From Candidatus Aquiluna sp. XM-24bin5 (GTDB taxonomy: Bacteria > Actinomycetota > Actinomycetia > Actinomycetales > Microbacteriaceae), in the NCBI GenBank assembly GCA_003149555.1, contig QCWE01000001.1, positions 956,546 through 1,020,545 of the forward strand: 64,000 nt of DNA, read 5' to 3'. A program made the position numbers and the translations under genes. The notes under the pieces are model-generated. The model was not told the origin of the DNA. It did no database searches and worked only from the letters and a program-made list of their open reading frames with translations. Shown in pieces: positions 34,752 through 42,918 of the stretch; positions within the stretch are counted from its first letter, which is position 1; the number at the start of each line of letters is the position of its first letter.

Positions 34752-35862
34752 GCTTCACCTCGCCGCCGGAAACAGAGAAGCTAGCGTCCCAGCTGAGTTC
34801 TGGGGTTGCAGCCGGGTCCGCGGCAGTAACCAGTACCTGCTGAAAGCCCCGGACGAACTCGACCAGGCGCTCCCGCCTACCTGGATCCAAAACCGCGAAC
34901 ACGTCATCCAGTATTACTACAGGGTCTCCGCCCGGGCGCTCACGAAGCTGCGATGCCACGGCGAGTTTCAGACCAAGGGCTATAGACCACGCCTCGCCCT
35001 GTGAGGCATGAGTTCGAGCAACGAGGCCAGACTTCTTGATTAGCATCTCGTCTCTGTGTGGGCCAGAAAGCGTTAGTCCCCGCTCGAGCTCTTGGCTTCG
35101 GTTTTTTTCGAGGTTCTCTCTTAGCTGTGCGGCTATGTCCGACCTATCAATTTCATCCGGGTCGTCTTGGGCTGAAAGTGATACAAGTTCTAGCTCGAGT
35201 TTCTCTTCTTTGCCTGCAAGTTGCGAGTAAAAATCTTGGAGGGCTGGGCCAAGAAGGCCTAAAAGTTCAAACCTTGCTTCTGTGATTTGACTACCGAGTT
35301 CCACTAGTTGGTCATCCCAGATGTCTAGGGTTCCTAGGTCGGGGTTTTTCACACCCCTAGCACTTTTCAGAAGAGCATTGCGTTGTTTGAGCACCCGGTC
35401 ATAATCCAGCCTCAGTTGCGCTACCCGAGGTTTTAGCAGGGCTGCAGTCTGATCCAGGAAGCTTCTTCTGTCTGCGGGGTCACGACGCACAACATCGAGA
35501 TCCTCGGGGGCAAATACAACTGCAGCTAGGTTTCCAAGGATCTCGGCAGCACGTTTTCTTTGCGAACCATTCAAGAAGTATCTATTTGTGGCTGTGGTGT
35601 TTATTTCAACACCTACTGTTAGTTCCCTATCACCACTTCGCACTTTTGCGGAGACTTGAGCTGATTGGCCTCCGTCAATAACAAGGCTCTTTTGATTGCC
35701 TAGTCGATGGGAGCTGAGGCTAGAGAGGTAACCCACCGCCTCTACAAGATTCGTTTTGCCCTCACCGTTGGCACCGTGGATGAGGTTTCGTCCCTCTACC
35801 GGGGCTAACTGGAGTGATTGGTAATTTCTAAACCCAGCTAGCTGCAGCTCTGAAACCCACAA
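34744..35862 (-). CDS. recF: DNA replication and repair protein RecF
   Basis: 372-residue SMC-like ATPase. Walker A GANGEGKTN at residues 30-38, signature SLSGPHRDE (LTLSGPHRDEML) and Walker B DPVVILDDVFAVLD are visible. With RecO and RecR it loads RecA at single-strand gaps of stalled forks. It lies between dnaN and dciA in the usual replication cluster, 14 bases after dnaN. A TTG start with AGTAGG upstream is used; MWVSELQLAGFRNY matches the family N-terminus, so the start is secure. Confidence 0.94.
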   Translation of the reverse strand: MWVSELQLAGFRNYQSLQLAPVEGRNLIHGANGEGKTNLVEAVGYLSSLSSHRLGNQKSLVIDGGQSAQVSAKVRSGDRELTVGVEINTTATNRYFLNGSQRKRAAEILGNLAAVVFAPEDLDVVRRDPADRRSFLDQTAALLKPRVAQLRLDYDRVLKQRNALLKSARGVKNPDLGTLDIWDDQLVELGSQITEARFELLGLLGPALQDFYSQLAGKEEKLELELVSLSAQDDPDEIDRSDIAAQLRENLEKNRSQELERGLTLSGPHRDEMLIKKSGLVARTHASQGEAWSIALGLKLAVASQLRERPGGDPVVILDDVFAVLDPGRRERLVEFVRGFQQVLVTAADPAATPELSWDASFSVSGGEVKRD

Positions 35863-35876
35863 AATTACCTACTGGC

Positions 35877-36998
35877 TTAAGAGACAAGCAGGTTTGGTTG
35901 GAGGAGGTATTTATAGGTGTTGTTCGAGCCAACGGGGGTGATTAGTACCGGTCCTGGCTTGTTGGGGTTGTTTGGGTTTGTAGTGAAACCGATTTGGACC
36001 ATTTCCGTTTCTACTGAGCTAAGAGCGTCGATTAGGAACTGTGGCTTGAGGGAAACAACCGTGTCTTCTCCAGTGAGTGAGCAGGTCACCTGTTCCGAGG
36101 CATCTGCCACATCTGAACCAATTGACTCAAGGTTTACCTCTGCCCCGGAGAAACTGAAGCGGATCGGCTTATCTCTGTCAACAACCAGGCTTACGCGCTT
36201 TGTGGCATCCGCCAAATCACCTGTGTTTACAACAGCAAAATGAGGGGTTTCGCTCGGAAAGAGCTGCAAAACGGCCGGGTACTTACCTTTTATTGTGGAG
36301 GTGGCGACCATTTTGTTTCCAGAGGTGAAGCCAACCATTTCTTTTTCGCCTTCACCCAGTCCAACATGGACATCCTCACCAGATGCAAAGGTTTTGGCGA
36401 TTTCCGATATCACCCGAGCTGGTATGAGAACATCACTTTCTTTGGCGGCTTTACTCCATGGAACGGATTTGACTGCAACCCTGAAACGATCCGTTGCCAC
36501 GAGTGATAGTTCTTTGGAAGAGCTGGACATCATTACTGCGGTTAGAACAGGAGTTACTTCTTCTCGGCTAGCTGCAATCGATACCTCAGCCACGGCACTT
36601 GCAAAATCCTCTGCGATTAGGCTTCCGGAACCGCTTGGTACGTCGGGGGTTTGCGGGTATTCAGCCATACTCATAGCCGACAGAGAAAATTTGCTTGAGC
36701 CTGAAGTTATCGAGACCCTGGAGTCTCCAAGATCGAGGGAGACCGTGTCTCCTGGAAGCTTGGAGACAATCTCTGAAAGCAGCCTTGCCTGAACAAGGGT
36801 TTTTCCGGGCTTTTCCACTGACGCATTGATTGTTACCTTTGCGACGACTTCGTAATCAAAAATTGACAAAGTCACTTTCGAGTCTTGGGCGTCGATGAGA
36901 GCTCCGGAAAGCTGGGGCAACTGAGGCCTGGGTGAGAGCATCCTCACAACAAAAGAAACTGCATCACTAAGCACATCGCGATCAGCTTGAAATTTCAT
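35877..36998 (-). CDS. dnaN: DNA polymerase III sliding clamp (beta subunit)
   Basis: 373-residue clamp made of three similar domains; the family start MKFQADRDVLSDAVSFV and the C-terminal VETEMVQIGF and VLITPV stretches identify it. The dimer encircles DNA and tethers polymerase and repair proteins through its hydrophobic cleft. AGAAGG lies seven bases before the ATG. It is the first gene left of oriC and leads recF, dciA and the gyrase genes, all in the same direction as replication. Confidence 0.96.
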   Translation of the reverse strand: MKFQADRDVLSDAVSFVVRMLSPRPQLPQLSGALIDAQDSKVTLSIFDYEVVAKVTINASVEKPGKTLVQARLLSEIVSKLPGDTVSLDLGDSRVSITSGSSKFSLSAMSMAEYPQTPDVPSGSGSLIAEDFASAVAEVSIAASREEVTPVLTAVMMSSSSKELSLVATDRFRVAVKSVPWSKAAKESDVLIPARVISEIAKTFASGEDVHVGLGEGEKEMVGFTSGNKMVATSTIKGKYPAVLQLFPSETPHFAVVNTGDLADATKRVSLVVDRDKPIRFSFSGAEVNLESIGSDVADASEQVTCSLTGEDTVVSLKPQFLIDALSSVETEMVQIGFTTNPNNPNKPGPVLITPVGSNNTYKYLLQPNLLVS

Positions 36999-37318
36999 AA
37001 TTTGCCTTCTGGAAAACTAGGGGGTTTTATCTTGGCACAGCACAGGAGTATCTTCACATTTTCTTCTGATCCCCATAATTTCCAATTTTCTATCTCTAGT
37101 TATTCAAAACAATAACCAACTGTGGAATATGGGATAACTTCCTCAAACCCCTTTGAAATCTGAAAACTACATGATTGTAAGTTGTTTACACAATTGTGGA
37201 TAAACCTGTGGATAAGTCAGCCACCTGTTGATGAAATAGGGGTTTTTGGTTTGACGACGAGGTTTATTCAGGTTCCAGAGAGGACTTATCCACAGTTTTC
37301 CTGTGGTTATTCACAAAT
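36999..37318. other. oriC: Replication origin oriC (dnaN-dnaA intergenic region)
   Basis: 320-base gene-free stretch. Near-consensus DnaA boxes: TGTGGATAA at 37195-37203 and 37207-37215 (reverse orientation), TTATCCACA at 37286-37294 and TTATTCACA at 37307-37315 (forward), and a weaker TGTGGAATA at 37121-37129. The side towards dnaN (about 37055-37190) is clearly AT-rich and is the likely unwinding element. The dnaA-dnaN gap is the origin in characterised Actinobacteria. Gene directions switch around this locus, which supports it. Confidence 0.9.
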
Positions 37319-38710
37319 TTATTTGTGAGAATCTTTGATTTTTTGAATGATTTCAGACACCTGGTTGTAGATGTAGCGTCTCTCGCGCATTAGGGCGCTT
37401 ATTTTTTTGGTCGCATACATAACAGTTGTGTGATCCCGGTTACCAAAATGGGCGCCGATTTTTGGCAGGGAAAGATCCGTTAGCTCGCGGCAGATGTGCA
37501 TGGCAATCTGCCTCGCCAGGGCAACGGCTTGTTGTCGTCCCGAGCCAGTTATTTCATCGGCACTTAGTTTGTAGTACTCCGCGGTTGCAGAAATTATTGA
37601 AAGTGGCGAGATGTTAGCCCCATCCGCAATCGCAATGGAGTCTTTCAGGACCACCTGTACCAAGTCCATGTCGATTGGAGCTCGGTTCAGGTTGGCAAAA
37701 GCGGTAACTCTAATCAGAGTCCCCTCAAGCTCGCGAATGTTTGAAGAGATCCTGGTGGCCATGTATTCAATGACATCGTCGGGGATCTCAATTCGTTCAA
37801 TTGCCGCCTTTTTGCGAAGGATGGCAACACGAGTCTCAAATTCGGGGGCCTGGATGTCAGTGATCAGCCCCCACTCGAATCGGGACAGCATCCTCTCCTC
37901 AAAGCCCTCAAGCTGCTTCGGCCGTAGGTCCGAGGTGATAACAACCTGTTTGTTGTGGTCGTGAAGAGTATTGAAGGTGTGGAAGAAGGCCTCTTGGGTT
38001 TGGTCCTTACCCTGCAGAAATTGAATGTCGTCCACTAGCAAGATGTCCACATCGCGATATTGCGCCTGAAACTCAGAAGTCTTGTTGTTTTGAATGGCGT
38101 TGATGAAGTCGTTTGTGAACTCCTCGGAGGAGACGTAGCGAACCTTGATCCTGGGTTTCAGGTGAATCGCATAGTGCCCGATCGCGTGCAGCAAGTGAGT
38201 CTTTCCGAGCCCACTCGATCCATAGATAAACAGCGGGTTGTATGCCTCTGCTGGCGCCTCGGCTACTGCAAACGCAGCAGCGTGGGCGAAGCGGTTTGAT
38301 CCGCCCGTTACAAAACTGTCAAAGCTGTATTTCGGGTTTAGACGCGAGTCTCCGGTTGTGACCACGGGACCGGTTGCTGGATCACGATCCTCATAGGGCA
38401 GTGGCTCTGGCTCGGTTTCCACCTCTACCGAGGTTGCACCCTGGAGTTCTTCGTTGGTGATAGCAACGAAACTTGTCGGACCACCCATTTCGGCGAGCTC
38501 AGAGAGAGCTCCCAGGATTTGATCCCTAAGCCGAACCTGCAGCATGGACCTGGTTGTTTCGTTGGGAACCTCTATGTAGAGGGTGTCATCGAGGACCCCC
38601 TTAGGGACCGCAAGATCAAGATGCCCCTTTAGGTGTGGGGTTACGTCGGGGTGGCTCGCTACCTTTGAGATGAGATTTTGCCAGGAACTTGCCAGAGCAA
38701 CATCGGCCAT
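37319..38710 (-). CDS. dnaA: Chromosomal replication initiator DnaA
   Basis: 463 residues. Domain I (about 1-85) binds partner proteins; a short linker domain II follows. The AAA+ domain III has Walker A GSSGLGKTH (Lys170), Walker B ILLVDDIQFL and the initiator motif before the sensor. Domain IV binds DnaA boxes through a helix-turn-helix and the signature DHTTVMYATKKI. It opens oriC, which lies just beyond its stop codon. A strong ribosome site GGGAGAAGAG precedes ATG 38710. Several DnaA boxes lie in the upstream gap, so autorepression is likely. Confidence 0.97.
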   Translation of the reverse strand: MADVALASSWQNLISKVASHPDVTPHLKGHLDLAVPKGVLDDTLYIEVPNETTRSMLQVRLRDQILGALSELAEMGGPTSFVAITNEELQGATSVEVETEPEPLPYEDRDPATGPVVTTGDSRLNPKYSFDSFVTGGSNRFAHAAAFAVAEAPAEAYNPLFIYGSSGLGKTHLLHAIGHYAIHLKPRIKVRYVSSEEFTNDFINAIQNNKTSEFQAQYRDVDILLVDDIQFLQGKDQTQEAFFHTFNTLHDHNKQVVITSDLRPKQLEGFEERMLSRFEWGLITDIQAPEFETRVAILRKKAAIERIEIPDDVIEYMATRISSNIRELEGTLIRVTAFANLNRAPIDMDLVQVVLKDSIAIADGANISPLSIISATAEYYKLSADEITGSGRQQAVALARQIAMHICRELTDLSLPKIGAHFGNRDHTTVMYATKKISALMRERRYIYNQVSEIIQKIKDSHK

Positions 38711-39017
38711 CTCTTCTCCCTAAATCACGAGTTATCCACAGAGTTTTACACAGACCCACGCCACTGTGGAAAAACTTTATATCTCTGTGGAAAACTTGTG
38801 GAAACTATCCCCACTAAGTCGATTGCAACATTCAACACAAGACCCTGGAATTTAGCAAATCGAATCGGCGTGTCGTTCGCCAGATTTTTTGAAATTGGTT
38901 GTAGGGACTGAATCGCGCCCCAGAATCACTAAATCTTCTTGACTAAGTCCCGGATTCCACGTAAATTATTGAGGTTGTCTAGGGCCTGGTGCCCACAAGT
39001 TTCAGGAGTTACCAAAA
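38711..39017. promoter_or_regulatory. dnaA-rpmH divergent control region with DnaA boxes and the rpmH promoter
   Basis: 307 bases without a gene. DnaA boxes of the TTWTNCACA type: TTATCCACA 38732-38740, TTTTACACA 38744-38752, and reverse TGTGGAAAA at 38765-38773 and 38786-38794; a weaker TGTGGAAAC is at 38797-38805. They would allow DnaA to repress its own gene. The rpmH promoter is TTGACT (38939-38944), 17-base spacer, TAAATT (38962-38967), giving an RNA start near 38974. Bases 38806-38938 hold nothing else recognisable. Confidence 0.8.
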
Positions 39018-39155
39018 GTGAGCAAGCGCACATTTCAGCCCAACAACCGCCGTCGTGCTAAGAACCACGGTTTCCGCGCCCGCATGCGCACCCGCGCCGG
39101 ACGTGCCATCATGGCCGCTCGCCGTCGCAAGGGACGCTCAGAGCTCAGCGCCTAA
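39018..39155 (+). CDS. rpmH: Ribosomal protein bL34
   Basis: 45 residues starting at GTG 39018 ([19 protein letters not shown]), then [18 protein letters not shown] and ending ELSA. This is the whole of bL34, a very basic protein of the large ribosomal subunit near the exit-tunnel wall. AGGAG lies nine bases before the start. It is the first gene right of the dnaA region and starts the rpmH-rnpA-yidD-yidC-jag-rsmG series. Confidence 0.97.
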   Translation: MSKRTFQPNNRRRAKNHGFRARMRTRAGRAIMAARRRKGRSELSA

Positions 39156-39162
39156 GTAGCCT

Positions 39163-39480
39163 TTGTTGCCGCGCGAGAACCGCTTGCGCTCCAGCAGGGA
39201 AATCCGCGAGGTGGTCTCTGCCGGTAAAAGAGTGGGCAGCTCCAGTGCAACCCTGCACTTTTTACCCAGCGAAGTAAATCAGTTCGCAATTATCGTCTCA
39301 AAGGCTGTCGGCTCAGCCGTGGATAGAAATCGGGTCAAACGGCGCATCCGAGCGGTGCTTCGCAATCTCAACCCTGACTCCACCCTTCGAGCTGCGGTCC
39401 GTGTAAAACCTGCGGCAGCAAGAATGTCGTTTCAAGAGCTTTCCCAGGATCTGCAAGAGCTATTCAAAAGGGCAACATGA
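39163..39480 (+). CDS. rnpA: Ribonuclease P protein component
   Basis: 105-residue basic protein. The family signature RNRVKRRIR (in AVDRNRVKRRIRAVLR, about residues 48-62) is present. It binds RNase P RNA and helps it recognise the 5' leader of precursor tRNAs. Two consecutive TTG codons (39163, 39166) can serve as start; both follow the rpmH stop closely. The stop overlaps the yidD start (ATGA), so translation is coupled. Confidence 0.94.
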   Translation: MLPRENRLRSSREIREVVSAGKRVGSSSATLHFLPSEVNQFAIIVSKAVGSAVDRNRVKRRIRAVLRNLNPDSTLRAAVRVKPAAARMSFQELSQDLQELFKRAT

Positions 39481-39788
39481 GATACCTAGTGGCGGCCTAT
39501 CTCTTGCCCCGAAACATCTTCATCGGCTTCATATTGTTCTGGAGGAAGCTGATTTCTCCACTTTATGGAAACATCTGTCGCTACTATCCGTCCTGCTCTA
39601 GCTACGGACTCACCAGTATTCAGCGCTTCGGGCTCATCAAGGGTGTGCCACTGACGGCCTGGCGGATCCTGCGCTGTAACCCTTGGTCTGCTGGTGGTGT
39701 CGATGATGTCAAGCCGGGCCCAGAATGGATCAGCATTGGCAGGCTAGGATTTGTAGGACTCAAACTCTCAAGCAATAGGGGTAACTAG
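39477..39788 (+). CDS. yidD: Membrane protein insertion efficiency factor YidD
   Basis: 103 residues. The family core CRYYPSCSSYGLTSIQRFGLIKG and ILRCNPWSAGGVDDV is intact, including the three conserved cysteines. YidD is a peripheral inner-membrane protein that assists YidC-dependent insertion. The C-terminus extends about 25 residues beyond the core. It overlaps rnpA (ATGA) and the GTG start of yidC (one base), so the three are coupled. Confidence 0.94.
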   Translation: MRYLVAAYLLPRNIFIGFILFWRKLISPLYGNICRYYPSCSSYGLTSIQRFGLIKGVPLTAWRILRCNPWSAGGVDDVKPGPEWISIGRLGFVGLKLSSNRGN

Positions 39789-40735
39789 TGGATCTTCTTT
39801 GGCCAATTAAGTGGCTTATCGAGCTGATTCTGGTGTCCTTCCACACCGGACTGAGCGCTGTCGGATTCGGCTTTGACTCCGGTGCATCATGGGTTCTGTC
39901 GATAATTGGACTGGTGCTCGTGGTTCGAGCAGCTCTGATCCCTGTGTTTGTGAGGCAGATCAAGAGCCAGCGAAACATGATGCTGGTGCAGCCCGAGCTG
40001 ATGAAGCTTCAAAAGAAGTACAAGGGTAAGAACGACAGGGAGTCGCGCGAGAAGTTCGCCCGCGAGCAGATGGACCTCTACAAGCGCACAGGCTCGAGCC
40101 CGTTTAGCTCCTGCCTCCCGCTCCTGCTTCAGATGCCTATCTTCATGGGCTTGTTCTTTGTATTGAATGACGCCCAGCGCAACAATGCCGGTGTTGGTCT
40201 ATTGGATGCCGACTTGGCGCTGTCTTTCTCTCAAGCAGAGGTCTTCGGAGCAATGCTTTCCGACACCTTCTTCGGCAGCGATGCAATAAACGTCAAAATC
40301 ATTGCCGGAATCATGATCGTTCTGATGTCTGCATCGCAGTTCATCACCCAGAAGCAGATCATGTCTAAAAACCAGAATCCTGATGTGCAGAACAGCCAAT
40401 TCATGCAGACTCAGAAGATTCTGCTTTACGTGCTCCCTCTGGTCTTCCTGGTTTCCGGTCTTACTTTCCCCCTAGGTGTCATGACCTACTGGTTGGTCTC
40501 AAACTTCTGGACCATGGGCCAGCAGTTCGTTGTGATCAGAAACATGCCAACGCCAGGCTCTCAGGCCTACAAAGAGCGCCAAGAGCGCCTCGCTCGCAAG
40601 GGAAAGCCTGTGGACGTGCTGCCTAAGGTGTCATCAGATGACGACGCTGATGCTCCGGAGAACCAGGAGCCCCAGTCCAAACAGCGTCAGCAGCCAGTGA
40701 GCAAGAATCGCGCAAAGAAAAAGAAGAAGAAATGA
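39788..40735 (+). CDS. yidC: Membrane protein insertase YidC
   Basis: 315 residues of the short YidC/Oxa1 type found in Gram-positive bacteria, without the large periplasmic domain of E. coli. Five membrane segments are readable; the first lies at the N-terminus, and the core reads PFSSCLPLLLQMPIFMGLFFVL. The positively charged stretch KKYKGKNDRESREKFAREQMDLYKR is the cytoplasmic coiled-coil hairpin. The Lys-rich tail (RAKKKKKK) may touch the ribosome. GTG 39788 overlaps the yidD stop; the stop overlaps the jag start (ATGA). Confidence 0.94.
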   Translation: MDLLWPIKWLIELILVSFHTGLSAVGFGFDSGASWVLSIIGLVLVVRAALIPVFVRQIKSQRNMMLVQPELMKLQKKYKGKNDRESREKFAREQMDLYKRTGSSPFSSCLPLLLQMPIFMGLFFVLNDAQRNNAGVGLLDADLALSFSQAEVFGAMLSDTFFGSDAINVKIIAGIMIVLMSASQFITQKQIMSKNQNPDVQNSQFMQTQKILLYVLPLVFLVSGLTFPLGVMTYWLVSNFWTMGQQFVVIRNMPTPGSQAYKERQERLARKGKPVDVLPKVSSDDDADAPENQEPQSKQRQQPVSKNRAKKKKKK

Positions 40736-41199
40736 CAAAAGAAAACGAGCTTGAAAAAGAGGGCGAAATCGCCGCAGATTTTATCGAGGAGTTTCTGGAT
40801 CTCGCCGATCTCGATGGCGACCTGGAGATTGAATTCAAGCAAGATCGCGTCTACCTGACGGTTGATAGCGAGGGTGAATCCAACCTTGGGAAGGTTTCGG
40901 ACCCAGAGACCGTCACAGCCATTCAGGAGATAACCCGCCTGGCCGTTCAATCAAAGACTGGAGAGATGAGCAGGCTCATCTTGGATATCGCAGGATCTAG
41001 GGACGCAAGGGCGAAGCAGCTCAAAGAACTGGTTGAAAAGACCATTTCCAGACTCGAGGAGACCGACAAGGATCAGCACCTGAAGCCAATGAGCTCCTAT
41101 GACAGGAAGCTGGTTCACGACATGGTCGCTGAAGCGGGAATGGTCTCGGAATCGGAAGGACAGGGGCGGGATCGCCATATTGTCATCAAGAAGCCGTAA
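40732..41199 (+). CDS. jag: RNA-binding protein Jag/KhpB (KH and R3H domains)
   Basis: 155 residues. A KH-like domain (about 20-85) precedes an R3H domain (about 95-152) with the pattern SYDRKLVHDMVAEAGMVSESEGQGRDRHIVIKKP. The N-terminal Jag_N domain of longer homologues is missing, as in other Actinobacteria. Jag binds RNA and in Gram-positives is linked to cell elongation. It overlaps yidC by four bases. A parS site begins at its last base. Confidence 0.92.
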   Translation: MTKENELEKEGEIAADFIEEFLDLADLDGDLEIEFKQDRVYLTVDSEGESNLGKVSDPETVTAIQEITRLAVQSKTGEMSRLILDIAGSRDARAKQLKELVEKTISRLEETDKDQHLKPMSSYDRKLVHDMVAEAGMVSESEGQGRDRHIVIKKP

Positions 41200-41215
41200 T
41201 GTTTCACGTGAAACA
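41200..41215. promoter_or_regulatory. parS: parS centromere site 1
   Basis: Perfect 16-bp parS palindrome TGTTTCACGTGAAACA, directly after the jag stop codon and before rsmG. ParB (42918-43823) loads here and spreads on the flanking DNA to direct origin segregation. It lies about 4 kb from oriC. Confidence 0.95.
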
Positions 41216-41226
41216 AGGGGGCTCAG

Positions 41227-41862
41227 ATGACTGATTCGATGGAACAAGAGCCCGCATTTGCGGCTGAGCTTTTCGGTCCAAGAATTGACCTGGCGCGCGG
41301 CTACACACATCGTCTCGGCAGTGATTCAGAGACGTTTGGTTTGCTTGGTCCAAGGGAGCTTCCTCGCATTTGGTCGCGGCACGTAATCAACAGCGCGCTG
41401 TTATCGGAACTGGTCCCAGACGGCGCAAAGGTGGTTGATGTTGGCAGCGGTGCCGGGTTGCCCGGGATCCCAATGGCAATCGCTCAGCCAAACGCCCATT
41501 TCACCCTGGTTGAACCCATGGAAAGACGCTCAAGCTGGATGCAATCCGTTATTGACGACCTAGGTATCAAAAACGCAAAGGTACTTAGAGCACGAGCGGA
41601 AGAGGTCACTGAAACGGACTTCGACTTCGCTACAGCCCGAGCCGTTGCCGCCTTAGATAAGTTATTGCGGCTGCTAACCCCTCTAATTAGGTTTTCAAAG
41701 CACAAAACAATCATTGTTCTGAAGGGATCTAAGGCCCCAGATGAAATTGCGGCTGCATCCAACAAGCTTGACCTCTTGGGTTATTCACAGCCAGAGATAC
41801 TGACTCTTGGATCAAACAAAGCACCCGAAACTGCCACGGTAGTGAGGACAATGCTGAAATGA
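41227..41862 (+). CDS. rsmG: 16S rRNA (guanine-N7)-methyltransferase RsmG
   Basis: 211-residue SAM-dependent methyltransferase. Motif I VVDVGSGAGLPGIPMAIAQP binds SAM; the segment DFATARAVAALDKLL is the family motif in the second half. RsmG methylates N7 of G527 (E. coli numbering) in 16S rRNA; loss gives low-level streptomycin resistance in other species. The gene lies between jag and parA as in most bacteria. GGGGG lies five to nine bases before the ATG. Its stop overlaps a 62-codon frame (ATGA). Confidence 0.94.
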   Translation: MTDSMEQEPAFAAELFGPRIDLARGYTHRLGSDSETFGLLGPRELPRIWSRHVINSALLSELVPDGAKVVDVGSGAGLPGIPMAIAQPNAHFTLVEPMERRSSWMQSVIDDLGIKNAKVLRARAEEVTETDFDFATARAVAALDKLLRLLTPLIRFSKHKTIIVLKGSKAPDEIAAASNKLDLLGYSQPEILTLGSNKAPETATVVRTMLK

Positions 41863-42047
41863 TTGAAGACAACATGGAAAACCCCGCAGATTCAACCGCT
41901 GAGACTAAACCAAGCGTTGCATCAGGCATGGGCTACCCAAATCACAGGGACGAGATCTCACCGGAACCAATTGGTTGGCAGGGCCTAGACACCGACGACC
42001 TGACAGAGGTTTCACGTGAAACATCGGGGGATAAAAGTGTTGACTGA
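41859..42047 (+). CDS. 62-residue open frame between rsmG and parA (candidate detached ParA N-terminal extension)
   Basis: Starts in an ATGA overlap with rsmG and ends in a TGA inside the parA start region. The product is acidic and probably unstructured. Near its end the parS palindrome is read as EVSRETS. Many actinobacterial ParA proteins, such as that of M. tuberculosis, carry an N-terminal extension that includes the same VSRET peptide, followed by TPI and a helix. Here VSRET is in this frame, but the matching NTPIL part is in the parA frame, one base off. It may be a coupling leader peptide, or the broken-off start of ParA. Confidence 0.45.
   Translation: MIEDNMENPADSTAETKPSVASGMGYPNHRDEISPEPIGWQGLDTDDLTEVSRETSGDKSVD
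42008..42023. promoter_or_regulatory. parS: parS centromere site 2, inside the parA 5' region
   Basis: GGTTTCACGTGAAACA matches the 16-bp parS at 15 positions; the inner 14 bases are perfect. It ends 13 bases before the proposed parA start, so ParB bound here could also repress parAB. Confidence 0.92.
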
Positions 42048-42918
42048 GCATCAAAACACACCGATCCTGCGGGAAATGACTCAAAACCTCGAGAGAGCCA
42101 AGCGGGTCGCCCAAATCGAGCTCAACCCTCCAGCAAGAACTCGAGTTATCACCATCTCAAATCAAAAGGGTGGCGTTGGTAAGACCACCACCGCAGTAAA
42201 CCTGGCCGCTGCACTGGCACGAAAAGGAATGCAGGTCCTCGTAATCGATCTTGATCCCCAGGGAAACGCCTCCACAGCACTTGGGGTGGAGCACCACAGC
42301 GGTGTGATTAGTAGCTACGAGGTAATGATGGGTGAGGCGACCATGGCTGAGGCGGTCAAACCCAGCACAGAGCACGAAAATCTGGTTTGCCTTCCCGCCA
42401 CTATTGATCTTGCCGGAGCCGAAATCGATCTTGTTGCCAGAGAGGGCAGGGAGCGGATCCTCGCCAACGCCCTGAGTGTTTACTCGGCTTCTCGTGCAAA
42501 CAGACTCGACTACGTATTTATTGACTCGCCTCCCAGCCTCGGACTACTCACGGTGAACGCACTAACCGCAGCTACAGAGGTTTTGGTTCCGATTCAGTGC
42601 GAGTACTACGCGCTAGAGGGTGTAACTCAGCTGGTTTCAAATATTGAGCGTATAAAAAGTGCCCTCAATCCCGCTCTAGTAGTTAGCAGCATTCTCTTGA
42701 CGATGTTTGACAACCGGACCAACCTCAGCGCGGACGTATCTGCCGAGGTAAAGAAATACTTCCCAAGTCAGACTCTTAGCACGGTGATTCCCAGGTCAGT
42801 GAGGCTTTCGGAGGCACCAAGCTTCGGTCAAACCGCAATTAGCTACGACCCCAAGAATTCTGGCTCTCTTGCTTATCAAGAGGCCGCGATTGAACTGGCA
42901 CAACAAGGAGCCCACTAA
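42037..42918 (+). CDS. parA: Chromosome-partitioning ATPase ParA
   Basis: 293 residues. The deviant Walker A KGGVGKTTTAVNLAA, the A' region VIDLDPQGNAS and Walker B VFIDSPPSLGLLTVNAL define ParA/Soj. It forms ATP-dependent dimers on the nucleoid that pull ParB-parS complexes apart. GTG 42037 with GGGGG six bases upstream is preferred; TTG 42040 is possible. A longer in-frame reading from 42016 would start within parS and has no ribosome site. The start lies inside the preceding 62-codon frame, so ribosomes could restart here. It overlaps parB by one base. Confidence 0.92.
   Translation: MLTEHQNTPILREMTQNLERAKRVAQIELNPPARTRVITISNQKGGVGKTTTAVNLAAALARKGMQVLVIDLDPQGNASTALGVEHHSGVISSYEVMMGEATMAEAVKPSTEHENLVCLPATIDLAGAEIDLVAREGRERILANALSVYSASRANRLDYVFIDSPPSLGLLTVNALTAATEVLVPIQCEYYALEGVTQLVSNIERIKSALNPALVVSSILLTMFDNRTNLSADVSAEVKKYFPSQTLSTVIPRSVRLSEAPSFGQTAISYDPKNSGSLAYQEAAIELAQQGAH

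Noticed and set aside
42016..42036. parA start at GTG 42016
   Set aside because: That codon is inside the parS palindrome and lacks a ribosome site; GTG 42037 has GGGGG at a proper distance.
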